From the NCBI GenBank assembly GCA_024278935.1, contig JAJRSF010000051.1, positions 1 through 64,000 of the forward strand: 64,000 bases of DNA. Direction: 5' to 3'. Shown here in pieces: positions 46,801 to 56,200 of the stretch. Both the position numbers and the translations under genes were made by a program. This DNA is from Candidatus Zixiibacteriota bacterium (lineage in GTDB: Bacteria > Zixibacteria > MSB-5A5 > GN15 > FEB-12). Within the stretch, counting starts at the first letter, position 1. Every line of letters starts with the position of its first letter. Under the pieces are notes generated by a model. The model saw only the letters and a list, made by a program, of their open reading frames with translations, was not told where the DNA came from and did no database searches.

Positions 46801-47064
46801 GATAGAATCGGGACGTTCTTTTTGGATGACTCTTTCAACAAACTTTGGAGTGACCGGAGTAAAATAAACTTCATCGGCAAAATTTTCAGATGTTTGTATA
46901 GTCGCAACATTCGGGTTGATTAGAATCGTGCGGATGCCTTCTTCCTTGAGTGCTTTGATAGCTTGGGAACCTGAATAATCAAACTCGCCTGCTTCACCGA
47001 TTTTGAGAGCGGAAGAACCTAATACTAAAACAGTTTGTGGTTGACGAAAATTCTTGTTGTTCAT
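43861..47064 (-). CDS. carB: Carbamoyl-phosphate synthase large subunit
   Basis: The 1067-aa synthetase that makes carbamoyl phosphate from bicarbonate, ammonia from CarA and two ATP, for pyrimidines and arginine. Two homologous ATP-grasp halves (each starting [23 protein letters not shown] or [24 protein letters not shown]) and a C-terminal MGS-like allosteric domain ([24 protein letters not shown], about 940-1060) are visible. Its ATG overlaps the carA stop by four bases. Length and domain order are normal. Confidence 0.98.
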   Translation of the reverse strand: [1067 protein letters not shown]

Positions 47065-48170
47065 TTTTTCACCTGCTTTGCAAACAAATCAAAGAGCCTT
47101 GCTGTGTCTACTGGACCCGGGGTTGCTTCGGGATGAAACTGTACTGATGAGAATGGTTTTGTTTTGTGACGGATCCCCTCGACGGTTCCATCGTTGCCAT
47201 TTTTAAACCAGATTTCCCAATCGGATGGTAGCCCATCTTCTCGAACAGCGTAGCCATGGTTCTGCGATGTTATCACGCAACGATTATACACAGCAGATTT
47301 GCCATTGGCAGATTGGGTAAGTTCTAGACATGGTTGGTTGTGCGAGCGATGTCCGAATTTGAGTTTGTATGTTTCAGCTCCGATTGCCTGGGCTAAAATT
47401 TGATGACCTAAGCAGATTCCAAAAATTGGTTTCCCGACAGCAAGCGAACGTTCGACATTGCGAATAGTTGTCTCATACATTTTTGGATCACCGGGTCCGT
47501 TTGAGATAAGGATACCATCAAAATCAAGATTCATAAAATAATAATCATAGGGGACCTTGGTAACATTGAGACCACGTTTGAGGAGCGAACGGATAATATT
47601 AACTTTACATCCTGAATCTATAAGCAGAACGGTCGGAGCATCGTTTGGCTCTTTACATTTATATTCAATTATTTCTTTGCAGGAAACCACCGCACCCAAA
47701 TCAATTGTGTTCGGGTCATGAAATTGTATCGGTTGGTTTTCAAACTGAATTTTTCCGAGCATGCTTCCTTTGAGGCGCAATTTTTTTGTCAATGCTCTCG
47801 TGTCAATATCATAGAGAGCTGGGATGTTTTCAGATTTAAGCCATGCACTTAAAGACTGTACCGCCGATGGATGAGAGTATTTGGCAGAGTAATCTGAAAC
47901 TATTAAACCTGTGATATGAATTTTTTCAGACTCAAAGCTAGTAGGAAGTCCGAGGTCATCATTTAAAAATGCCGGGACGCCATAGTTGCCAATGAGTGGA
48001 TATGTTAAAACGAGAATTTGTCCGGTGTATGATGGGTCGGTCAGTGTTTCGGTGTAGCCGACCATGCCGGTATTAAAGACAACTTCACCCGATGCCGATT
48101 TTTCAGCACCAAAGCTTTCGCCGCAAAAAAGGGTGTTATCTTCTAATTCGAGATATGGTTTTTGTGACAA
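47061..48170 (-). CDS. carA: Carbamoyl-phosphate synthase small subunit (glutaminase)
   Basis: A 369-aa glutamine amidotransferase supplying ammonia to CarB. The N-terminal CarA domain (LELEDNTLFCGESFGAEKSASGEVVFNTGMVGYTE) precedes a class I GATase domain with nucleophile C253 (GICLGHQ) and His/Glu of the triad in VQFHPEATPGP. The start is a TTG at 48170 with AAAGGA nine bases before. Frame conservation begins right at this codon, which supports it. Confidence 0.96.
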   Translation of the reverse strand: MSQKPYLELEDNTLFCGESFGAEKSASGEVVFNTGMVGYTETLTDPSYTGQILVLTYPLIGNYGVPAFLNDDLGLPTSFESEKIHITGLIVSDYSAKYSHPSAVQSLSAWLKSENIPALYDIDTRALTKKLRLKGSMLGKIQFENQPIQFHDPNTIDLGAVVSCKEIIEYKCKEPNDAPTVLLIDSGCKVNIIRSLLKRGLNVTKVPYDYYFMNLDFDGILISNGPGDPKMYETTIRNVERSLAVGKPIFGICLGHQILAQAIGAETYKLKFGHRSHNQPCLELTQSANGKSAVYNRCVITSQNHGYAVREDGLPSDWEIWFKNGNDGTVEGIRHKTKPFSSVQFHPEATPGPVDTARLFDLFAKQVKK

Positions 48171-48315
48171 AAAAAAATCCTTTACATTTTTGTTTTGTAT
48201 AGAAACTCTTTTTTTGGCTAAGTTTTGTTTTGAATGCTATTGGTCGTGCGATGTTCATTTACCAAGCCTGACTAATTTACATCAAGGAGTTCAGCCTGAC
48301 AAGCGATTTCTGAAT

Positions 48316-48837
48316 TTAGGCAGAACTTTCTGCATATGCTGTCACACACTTTATAAAATCTTTAAAATGAGAAGCATCTCTTAGTGAAAGTTCATCAATA
48401 ATTGGAAGTTCGGGTAATTCTTTTCGCACAGTAGCAGCAAATAAGCCGTCAGCTTTTTCTGAGACAAGGGTTTCGCCATCGTAAACTTTTGTAGAGTGAA
48501 GCCCGCAAGATGGTGACTTTGATTTTAAAATAAGCCCTGCGAGAGATTTGAAATCATCTTGACAGATTCGTCGTTTGCTGAACTCTCGCATTTCGTCAGT
48601 CCAGTCTTTGTGCGACTCTTCGGCTATCATTTTCAAACTATCTAAAGAGCCGACAAGGTTCAGCCGTTCGCGAGGAATCGGCATACCGATTTCTACTTCG
48701 GGACAGATTGGAAGAAGAGTCGCTACTATTTCAAGTTTTGCTATCAGCGAATTTTCTCTTTTACTTTTGCCGTCATAGCGAACTTTTTCCCCTAAAAGAC
48801 ATGATGAGATACCGATTATAAGTTTTTTCGTTTTCAT
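48316..48837 (-). CDS. DUF523-family protein
   Basis: A 173-aa cytoplasmic protein of unknown function. DUF523 features: ISSCLLGEKVRYDG, CPEVEIGMPIPRERL and SKSPSCG. The conserved cysteines (near residues 14, 45 and 110) suggest a metal or iron-sulfur site, which I infer only from the pattern. The gene ends 145 bases before carA on the same strand; co-transcription is possible but no coupling is visible. Confidence 0.9.
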   Translation of the reverse strand: MKTKKLIIGISSCLLGEKVRYDGKSKRENSLIAKLEIVATLLPICPEVEIGMPIPRERLNLVGSLDSLKMIAEESHKDWTDEMREFSKRRICQDDFKSLAGLILKSKSPSCGLHSTKVYDGETLVSEKADGLFAATVRKELPELPIIDELSLRDASHFKDFIKCVTAYAESSA

Positions 48838-48917
48838 CTAAATCAATAATACATCCCTTTAAGTTTTATTAAAAGCAGAATCTTACCGCACTTGAATAAG
48901 TCATGACTAACTAAGAA

Positions 48918-48938
48918 TACGCACTATTTTTGTGCGTA
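48918..48938. promoter_or_regulatory. Palindromic putative activator site upstream of the sigma-54 promoter
   Basis: TACGCAC-N7-GTGCGTA, perfect seven-base arms, centred about 75 bases upstream of the -24 element at 49003. This is the distance at which sigma-54 activators normally bind. It differs from the YGTTWCA motifs of the other sigma-54 promoter, so another activator would be expected. Confidence 0.55.
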
Positions 48939-49000
48939 ATAGTTGGGAGGGGAAATAGTACTTCTTCCATTATCACCTATCAATCAACAGCTTACATTGT

Positions 49001-49017
49001 TTGGCACAGAGCTTGCA
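49001..49017 (+). promoter_or_regulatory. Sigma-54 promoter of the outer-membrane protein gene
   Basis: TTGGCACAGAGCTTGCA matches the -24/-12 consensus almost perfectly (TGGCAC-N5-TTGCA, ten bases between GG and GC). It predicts a start near 49028 and a 35-base leader to the ATG at 49064. Confidence 0.87.
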
Positions 49018-49063
49018 ATAGAGATAAGTAAGTAACGGAAAAATTATAATTCAAGGAGTTATC

Positions 49064-49756
49064 ATGAAACAGTTATTCACTTCTCTATTTCTACTCACAT
49101 TGCTCTTCGCAGTCGAGACTGCAAATGCAGGGCATTTTAATTTGGCACAAAAGTCGATGCTTGAGTTCACATTGTCTGCCCGCGATTATAGCAGTAATCT
49201 CAATGAGGTAGATTTTTCAAATCGTGATTCTTTTGACAATACGAAATTCTCAATCGGTATCAATCATTGGACAACCGAAAATTCGGCGATGACATTTTCG
49301 ATCTCAGCACTCGATGTTACCGATCAAGCATATTTTAACGACTACGGTATCGACGGAACCGAGAGTACAATAATCCCTATCTTTTTTGGAACTCGGATTT
49401 ATATGAACGACAGGAATGGCGTCATGCCGGTGAAACCATATATCGCATTGTCGGGCGGTCCGATTTTAGGCGTGAACAATTATAAAGATTTTGGTTATAT
49501 TGTTTATTTTGAAGATGACGTCTACCTCACCGTTGGTGGCTATGTAGGCGGTGGTATTGATTTTATGTTTGGTAAACGAACAACAATCGGTATGCAGGGT
49601 GGATATAATTTCTATGCTGATTTTGATGAATACATTGGTGATCGGAAAAATTTCTCCGGTGCCGAAATTGGGATCTCACTCGGTTTCTTGTTTGGACATG
49701 ATTACGATAACAATCAGAGAAAGAAAAAATCTAAAAAACGAGTTAGAAAGTTTTAG
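49064..49756 (+). CDS. Small outer-membrane beta-barrel protein under sigma-54 control
   Basis: A 230-aa secreted protein with signal peptide (MKQLFTSLFLLTLLFAVETANAG) and about eight predicted amphipathic strands: MLEFTLSARDYS, KFSIGINHWTTENSAMTFSISALDV, PVKPYIALSGGPILGVN, YLTVGGYVGGGIDFMFGKRTTIGMQGGYNFYADF, GAEIGISLGFLFG. The form resembles OmpW/OmpA-type eight-stranded barrels. A basic tail (NNQRKKKSKKRVRKF) after the last strand is unusual and would face the periplasm or the surface. AAGGAG precedes the ATG. No specific family recognised. Confidence 0.8.
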   Translation: MKQLFTSLFLLTLLFAVETANAGHFNLAQKSMLEFTLSARDYSSNLNEVDFSNRDSFDNTKFSIGINHWTTENSAMTFSISALDVTDQAYFNDYGIDGTESTIIPIFFGTRIYMNDRNGVMPVKPYIALSGGPILGVNNYKDFGYIVYFEDDVYLTVGGYVGGGIDFMFGKRTTIGMQGGYNFYADFDEYIGDRKNFSGAEIGISLGFLFGHDYDNNQRKKKSKKRVRKF

Positions 49757-49789
49757 ATTTTAAAATTTTCTAACCTTTATCATAGATAA

Positions 49790-49818
49790 AAAGGATGTAT
49801 CGAGCCGGTGCATCCTTT
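49790..49818. terminator. Terminator between convergent genes
   Basis: Arms AAAGGATG (49790-49797) and CATCCTTT (49811-49818), 13-base loop; T-rich on the plus side (CTTTTCTTTATTTT) and A-rich on the other, so it may serve both genes. Confidence 0.8.
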
Positions 49819-49821
49819 TCT

Positions 49822-50430
49822 TTATTTTCTGAATGATTTATAAGAGATAAACATCGGTACTTTCTTTTGATACTTGCGGTAAGTATTTCCAAACTCGGCG
49901 ACCAGTTTTTTTTCTTCTAGTATCGTGCCAACGATAACATACAAAGTAAAAACTGAATTCATAATCATTCTCGACATATCTAAAGTATAAAAACCTGACC
50001 ATAGAATAAGAATAATTCCCAGATACCAGGGGTGTCGTGTGTATTGCAGTATGCCCGATTGGTTAAACTCACCCGACTTGCCTATCCCCCCGGATAAATC
50101 CGAATCAGAGAGTTGGGTTATACCAAGGAACTGTTTGATGTCATAGTTTTTGGTTCCCACAACAAAAAGCAAAATTGATATGATAAAAATTAACAGTTGT
50201 AAAATTAACAGGTACCCATCAGGTTTGTATAAAAGTTCTTTTGGAAGCGTAGATGCATACCGAGAGATTGCTATAAAAGTTGCAAGAGCAAAAACATTAT
50301 AGAACAGTCGGAAATATTTGTAACTACTGAGCAGTTTTCTCTTCAAGAAGTCTGTCACCAATGGTGTTATTAAGAGAGAATGGAAAAAACACCAGAGAAC
50401 CCATAGCAATGTAAGATAATAATATTTCAC
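49822..50430 (-). CDS. NnrU/ICMT-family membrane methyltransferase-like protein
   Basis: A 202-aa integral membrane protein with about five helices and the SAM-site signature QYTRHPWYLGIILILWSG followed by EEKKLVAEFGNTYRKYQKKVPMF. It is shorter than the MddA-like protein at 42992 and more distant. In this superfamily substrates range from thiols to isoprenylcysteine and lipid headgroups, so none can be assigned. It begins 92 bases after the SDR gene end on the same strand and may form an operon with it. Confidence 0.82.
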   Translation of the reverse strand: MKYYYLTLLWVLWCFFHSLLITPLVTDFLKRKLLSSYKYFRLFYNVFALATFIAISRYASTLPKELLYKPDGYLLILQLLIFIISILLFVVGTKNYDIKQFLGITQLSDSDLSGGIGKSGEFNQSGILQYTRHPWYLGIILILWSGFYTLDMSRMIMNSVFTLYVIVGTILEEKKLVAEFGNTYRKYQKKVPMFISYKSFRK

Positions 50431-50522
50431 GATGTCGTTTTATCTTTCAGGTTTAAGAATTCGCATAAAAGAAAGTATACGTAACAAGGTATAAATTTTT
50501 GAATAAATAAAAAACTCTCACA

Positions 50523-51203
50523 TTATATTTTTATTCGGGCAATCCATCTCAGAAGTAAAACAACCCACGCCATCAACCGAGGTCTTGAATATCGAATCGG
50601 TTTTTTCTCTATACAATATAAAATATGATCGACTGCTTTGCCGACAGTCATCATCATTGGAAGTTTCTCCCCTTTTGCCATTTTAGATTCTACAAACCCA
50701 AACCGAACGTTAGTAATAGAAACGTTCTCTTTTTTCATAGCAAGTGCCAGACCCTCGACATACGATGACAAACCTGCCTTTGACGCGGAGTAACTTGGCG
50801 ACTCTTCTGAAACTAATTCATCGGCAATCGACGAAAGAACGATAATATGCCCGCTTTTCTTTTTGACAAGAAGCGGGAGAACTAGTTCGATAGTTTTAAC
50901 AGCACCCATGAGATTTACATCGAAAACTTTTTGTTCGTATGCGATAGTTTCTATATTAAATTCTTCGCCAATGCCTGCACAATAGACAATTAAACCGGGT
51001 GTATCTTCAAGCGTTGACCGAAGTTTTGACATATAGTCATCGGCTGTTACATCAACAACCAGATGACGATACTTATCATCTGCAATTGCAGAAGCACTTT
51101 TAGATAATCCGATAACAGACCAATCTAGTTCAAGTAACTTTTTTGTCAGAGCTAACCCGATCCCGTCGGAGTTGCCTATGATAAGTGCTGATCTGTTTAG
51201 CAT
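50523..51203 (-). CDS. Short-chain dehydrogenase/reductase
   Basis: A 226-aa NAD(P)-dependent oxidoreductase of the classical SDR fold: cofactor motif GNSDGIG (10-16), CAGIG near 75, catalytic Ser in VLSSIADE (about 124-125) and Y138/K142 (YSASK). The C-terminus has a hydrophobic segment (LMAWVVLLLRWIARIKI), suggesting membrane association. Substrate unknown. It is 22 bases downstream of the DsrE-type gene on the same strand. Confidence 0.9.
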   Translation of the reverse strand: MLNRSALIIGNSDGIGLALTKKLLELDWSVIGLSKSASAIADDKYRHLVVDVTADDYMSKLRSTLEDTPGLIVYCAGIGEEFNIETIAYEQKVFDVNLMGAVKTIELVLPLLVKKKSGHIIVLSSIADELVSEESPSYSASKAGLSSYVEGLALAMKKENVSITNVRFGFVESKMAKGEKLPMMMTVGKAVDHILYCIEKKPIRYSRPRLMAWVVLLLRWIARIKI

Positions 51204-51224
51204 AAATATCTTTCGTTTATAAAA

Positions 51225-51559
51225 TTAGCAGGGGCGGATTACTTTGTCGGCGTTTGCCATAATGCCAACAGTCATATCCATCGTGCCTACTTGTCCTATC
51301 AAAAGTTTATCTCTGAGGTTTAAGTGATCCAAACAGGTTCCGCAACTTGCAATCTGGGCACCTTTTCTTCCATCGCTTTTAAACTTTCTATTACATCACT
51401 TCCTTCAGTCGTGAGACTAACGACAGAATTTACAAACCCGATAACATCTATTTGTACATCAGACTTTGCCATTTCAGATAAAAATGATTTGAGAAGTTTT
51501 TTGCCGAGGACAGGGTCACCAGAACCCATTTGGTCAGAATTGATATATAAAAATGTCAT
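51225..51559 (-). pseudogene. DsrE/YedF-family sulfurtransferase-like protein, frameshifted at 51363-51366
   Basis: Reconstructed length is 111 aa. The first part (LYINSDQMGSGDPVLGKKLLKSFLSEM...DVIGFVNSVVSLTTEGSDVIESLKAMEEK) joins, after adding one base to an A4 run, to GAQIASCGTCLDHLNLRDKLLIGQVGTM...ADKVIRPC. This is the C-terminal domain found in YedF-like selenium/sulfur proteins, with conserved SCGTC cysteines. The N-terminal TusA domain of full YedF is absent, so it is a stand-alone DsrE-like unit. The family traffics sulfur or selenium as persulfide. The lesion removes the cysteine motif from the longest open frame. Confidence 0.8.
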
Positions 51560-51649
51560 AAACAGTCCTTTATAATAGATTTCAAGTAATGTAATTAGAT
51601 AGATTAAATAAGCAAGAAAGGAATATATTATTTTACAATAGATATTAAA

Positions 51650-52990
51650 TTATGACCCCATGCGATGCTTAGGCAGTTGTCCATTTCTAATTTGCTCGAG
51701 GTAGATTGCGATATTTTGGACACCTTCGATAATGAGCGGACAATTTTTTTCTACAAAAGCATCTCTTTCTGCTTGCGAAGATGGTCTCTTTTCTATCCAT
51801 TTTTCATATATCTGTTGACCATCAAAATCTACAAAGCTACACCGAACCGAAAAATTGTTTTCATCCAAAAGCAGACTGTCGCCCGGCAAGAGAGCGGTAT
51901 GTTCAACGGCAATTAGGTTTTCACAAAAGTCATTACAGCTTTTGATACCAAGTTTTCTAAAATTATCTTTGTAATCATTCAAATTAACAAAGAGATAAAA
52001 CCCACCACACGGTGTAGTTGTTTGCACTCCCGGAATTTCAGACATCAACGATGCCATCTTGCTACCGACCGCACTTACAATCTCACGACAGTCTTGCATG
52101 TAGGTATCTATATTCGAGTTCTCGGCATAGGCAGTTATCGCCGCATGCTGAATCGGAGCAGCGACGCATGAGTAGGTAGAACCTGCAACTTTTAAGATTG
52201 CATCTATTAGCTCATGAGAATCTTTTGGGAAAATTGAGACTCCCAGGCGATAGCCACCGCATGAACGATCTTTGGAAAGTCCTCCGGTAACTATAGTTCC
52301 TTCGGGATAAATCGTTGCCATACTGACAAATTGTTTTATATCAAGAGTTGTTAAGGCATATATTTCATCGGAGATAATTATAATATTTTGTTTTTTGCAT
52401 ACATCAGCAATCTCTGTTAATTCCTCTACCGTATAGATACATCCTGTTGGATTGTTCGGATGATTTAGTATAAGAATTTTTTGTTTATCTGTGTTGTCTG
52501 AAGTCGCATGTAACAGTTGCTCGGCTGTCAGTTTATAATTGTTCTCAGCAGATGTCATGATTTTTAGAATATTTTTTTTCAGAATTTTTGCCTGCGGAAG
52601 ATAACTTACCCAAGCAGGTACCGGGATGATAACATCGCCCTCCAAGACAGCTAGAATAATCGAAATAATTTCTTTACTCCCCGGGCTTACAACTACCTGA
52701 GAACTGTGACAGTCAAAATGAAACTGGCGTTGGTAAAAATTTGCTATTTGCTCACGGAGTTCCACAAGCCCTGCGGTTGGAAGATAGGAATGTTGGTCGG
52801 CATTTTCTTTGAGCGATTCTACAATCAAGGGATGCGGCGAGAATGGTGATTGTCCAAAAGCAAAATGATGATATGGACGAAGACATTTATGGCTACGACA
52901 ATACTCTCGGAGTTGTTTAATCTGATCATTGATTTTTAAATTCGCAGGTGATGAAATTCTATTTAAATGTTCTTCAATTTTTATATACAT
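51650..52990 (-). CDS. PLP-dependent aminotransferase, class I/II (fold type I)
   Basis: A 446-aa cytoplasmic enzyme. It shows the substrate loop NHPNNPTGC (about 176-183), the pyridine-nitrogen-binding D208 (IISDEIYA), Schiff-base K240 in GGLSKDRSCGGYRLG and HSYLPTAGLVELREQIA near residue 70. Family members make aspartate, aromatic or branched amino acids; specificity cannot be assigned. The protein is some 50 residues longer than most because of an insertion near 385-430. No partner gene nearby suggests a pathway. Confidence 0.9.
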   Translation of the reverse strand: MYIKIEEHLNRISSPANLKINDQIKQLREYCRSHKCLRPYHHFAFGQSPFSPHPLIVESLKENADQHSYLPTAGLVELREQIANFYQRQFHFDCHSSQVVVSPGSKEIISIILAVLEGDVIIPVPAWVSYLPQAKILKKNILKIMTSAENNYKLTAEQLLHATSDNTDKQKILILNHPNNPTGCIYTVEELTEIADVCKKQNIIIISDEIYALTTLDIKQFVSMATIYPEGTIVTGGLSKDRSCGGYRLGVSIFPKDSHELIDAILKVAGSTYSCVAAPIQHAAITAYAENSNIDTYMQDCREIVSAVGSKMASLMSEIPGVQTTTPCGGFYLFVNLNDYKDNFRKLGIKSCNDFCENLIAVEHTALLPGDSLLLDENNFSVRCSFVDFDGQQIYEKWIEKRPSSQAERDAFVEKNCPLIIEGVQNIAIYLEQIRNGQLPKHRMGS

Positions 52991-53259
52991 ACAGATTATC
53001 CATTACTAGAATTATTTTTGCGTTTTGTATACCTTGTGTAACATAGAATATTTAAAATTGTTCAAATAATTATAAATAACTGATTTTCAACGTTCTCATG
53101 CTATAAAAACAGACAGCTATTTTTTGAGAAAACTTATTGCAACAACGACTAAGTCAACCTATATTATCCTAAATTAAACAAAAATCTAATGCTTTTAAGC
53201 TAAAAATTTTCTATTAAATAGCAGAAGGCAAAAACTATTCTATCACTGGAGGTTTCAGA

Positions 53260-56200
53260 GTGATTAATAAACTAACGAACTGTTTTAGAAATAATTTCAA
53301 TGCGACATCTTTACTTTCTTCTCTCTGTCTTTTAATTGTATCTCTCATATTAGTTTCTGACATTGCTGTAGCAGGCAACAGATTATACAACGGAGGAACA
53401 AGCACTTTTATTAACCCTACCATACGACGTATTATTCATACCGATTTCAATAAAGACGGTAACTTGGATATGGTAGTGGTTACAATACCAGCCTTTGTTT
53501 ATTTATACTTAGGAAACGGCGACGGTACTTATACAAACGCCGCTCAACGCAATGTTGGAGGTCAAGAATCTGCTATTACCGTTGGAGATGTAAACAATGA
53601 CGGATACGTTGATATTATCCAAGGAACATTAGGTGCTAGTAGTACTGGCTGGGTGAATATTATAATCAACGATCAAGCAGGTGGATTTCTTCAGAGTTAC
53701 CGAGTACCTACTGCTGGACTTGTTATCGGTGTTGAGGTTGTAGACTTCGACAATCAACATGGGCTCGATATAGCTTACAGCATGTCGGGTACTGCTGGCG
53801 TTGGTGTTATTTTAAGTACAGGACTAGGTGATTCACTCACTGAAGCAAGCATTGTAGATGCTCCCCTTCCTTATGCCGGTCTGAGTTCAAGCAGTGGCAT
53901 TACAGCAATTCAAGATGGATTGTCTGTTGCTGATGTTGACGGAATCAACGGCATAGATCTGATTTCGATGGCAGTGACCTCAACTACTGGATACGCTGTT
54001 ATTTGGCATAACAATGGTGACGGAACTTTCTCCACGACACCAGACACTATTGCTCTTGCTGGAAAATCAATTATTGTCATACCTGAAGATTTTGACCAAG
54101 ATGGATTTGTTGATTTTTTAGCGACAGATTTTAATGGAAATGCATCAATACATTTGAATAATAATCATAATGGTTTTCATCCCTTAATTGATATTAGAGG
54201 TGATTTAAATAACCAAGGCATAAGAGAGCTACATGTTGCTGATGTAAATTTTGATACGTATCCTGATATTATTTTCCCAACAATAGAATCTCTATCAGAT
54301 TACAGAACAGATGTTTTTCTCAATGATGGAACCGGTCGGTTCGGCAATGAATCTTCATACTATGTTGGAGGTCAGTGGATGGCGATAGGCGACCTGAATA
54401 ACGATGGTTTATACGACATTACAGGTGTCACTACCTTTGCCAACTCTGTGCAAGTTTCACTTGGAGATGCACCCGGTTCATTTTTCCAACCCGGCGTTCC
54501 TATTAAAGCAACCGCTACAGCATTATCTACAGGTGATTTTAATAATGATGGTAGAGTTGACATTGTTTCATCACATAATCGGTTTTATTTTATTATTATG
54601 CAAAACCTAGATGGTTCTTTTACTGGAACAGAGATTTTTGGTACAGGTTCATATAGGCTGAATCAAATTAAAGTTGTTGATCTAAACAATGATAATAATA
54701 GGGATATTGTCGGTTCTTCAAGCCTCGGAAGAAGATTTGTAAATTTAGGAAATGGCGATGGTACCTTTGGAGCCTTTACAGAATACGTTACCCCACAAAC
54801 TGAATTTCCAGAAGACAATTTACTTCTCGCTGATTTTACCAATGATGGATATATCGACATGATTACAGACAAAGGTGGTGTTGCTGTTTTATATGTGAAT
54901 AATCAGGATGGTTCTTTTGCCGCTTCTGTTTCATTAGGTATTATATCTACTCCGATAAATTATGGTGATATTAACAATGACAGTATTCCCGATTTAATCT
55001 ATACAATTGGTGATACTACATTTGTAAAATTCAACGATGGTACTGGTAACTTTCCTAGTGTTGATTTACAACTTGATGGAACAGGTTTTCCATATATAAC
55101 TGATTATAATAATGATAATTTACAAGACATTCTTGTTTCAACACATTTGCATTTGAACAATGGTGACTCTACCTTTACAAGCTCATCAACTTTTGGTATA
55201 TCTTATTCTAACGCAGTTGGGATGCAAGACTTGGATGCTGACGGTGATAACGATTTTATCATTAGCTCAACATCGGGTTCATTTTCTACTGCTATAAATG
55301 ATGGTTCTAATTCATTTGCAACGGAAAGATATATTATGTATCGCACTCTGCAACATAGCACCGCTGCCGACATGAATAACGACGGGCTTTTGGATGTTGT
55401 TACTGGATATGGAAAACCAAATATCAATAATAATTTCTCTGAAGAGCTGATGTTTATTGCTTACAATAACGGCAATGGTGCCTTTGCCGATACATGTATT
55501 TCATTGTTTGATTACGATTCTGATGGATACAATGATGACTGTGATAACTGTCCTACGATTGCAAACCCATCGCAAGAAGATGGCAACCTTGATGGCGTTG
55601 GTGATAGCTGTAGCTTTAGTGGGAATACCGCAATTGGTGGCGATGTAGATATTACTTTAGGAGATGTAGCTATATCATTTGATTCAGTTACAGCAGGTGG
55701 CACAACCGTTGTGAATGTTACAACAAGCGGTCCCGATGCTCCACTTGGCGTAACGCTAATTCCGTTTTCTCCAAGTAGTTATTATAATATAACTACAACC
55801 GCTTCTCACACCGATTCAATTACGGTTTGCATTTTCTACGATACTACCGGATTAAGTGCTATCCAAGAAGAGAAATTATCCATCAATCATTTTAATGGCT
55901 CATTCTGGGAAGATATAACTGCCGCGAAAGATACGGTGAGTAACATAATCTGTGGACGTACTACAACTCTCTCTCCATTTGCTATTGGGGTGACAAAAAC
56001 CCCTACTGACATTGAAGAGATTGTCGGGCGTTTGCTTCCTACTTCTATAACCTTAGCAGACAACTATCCGAACCCGTTTAACCCATCAACGACGATTGAA
56101 TTTTCTGTGCCAACCAATAGCTTTGTAACTCTTAAAGTTTACAATGTTCTCGGTCAGGAAGTGAAAACACTTGTGAATCAAGATATTCCTGCCGGTTCTT

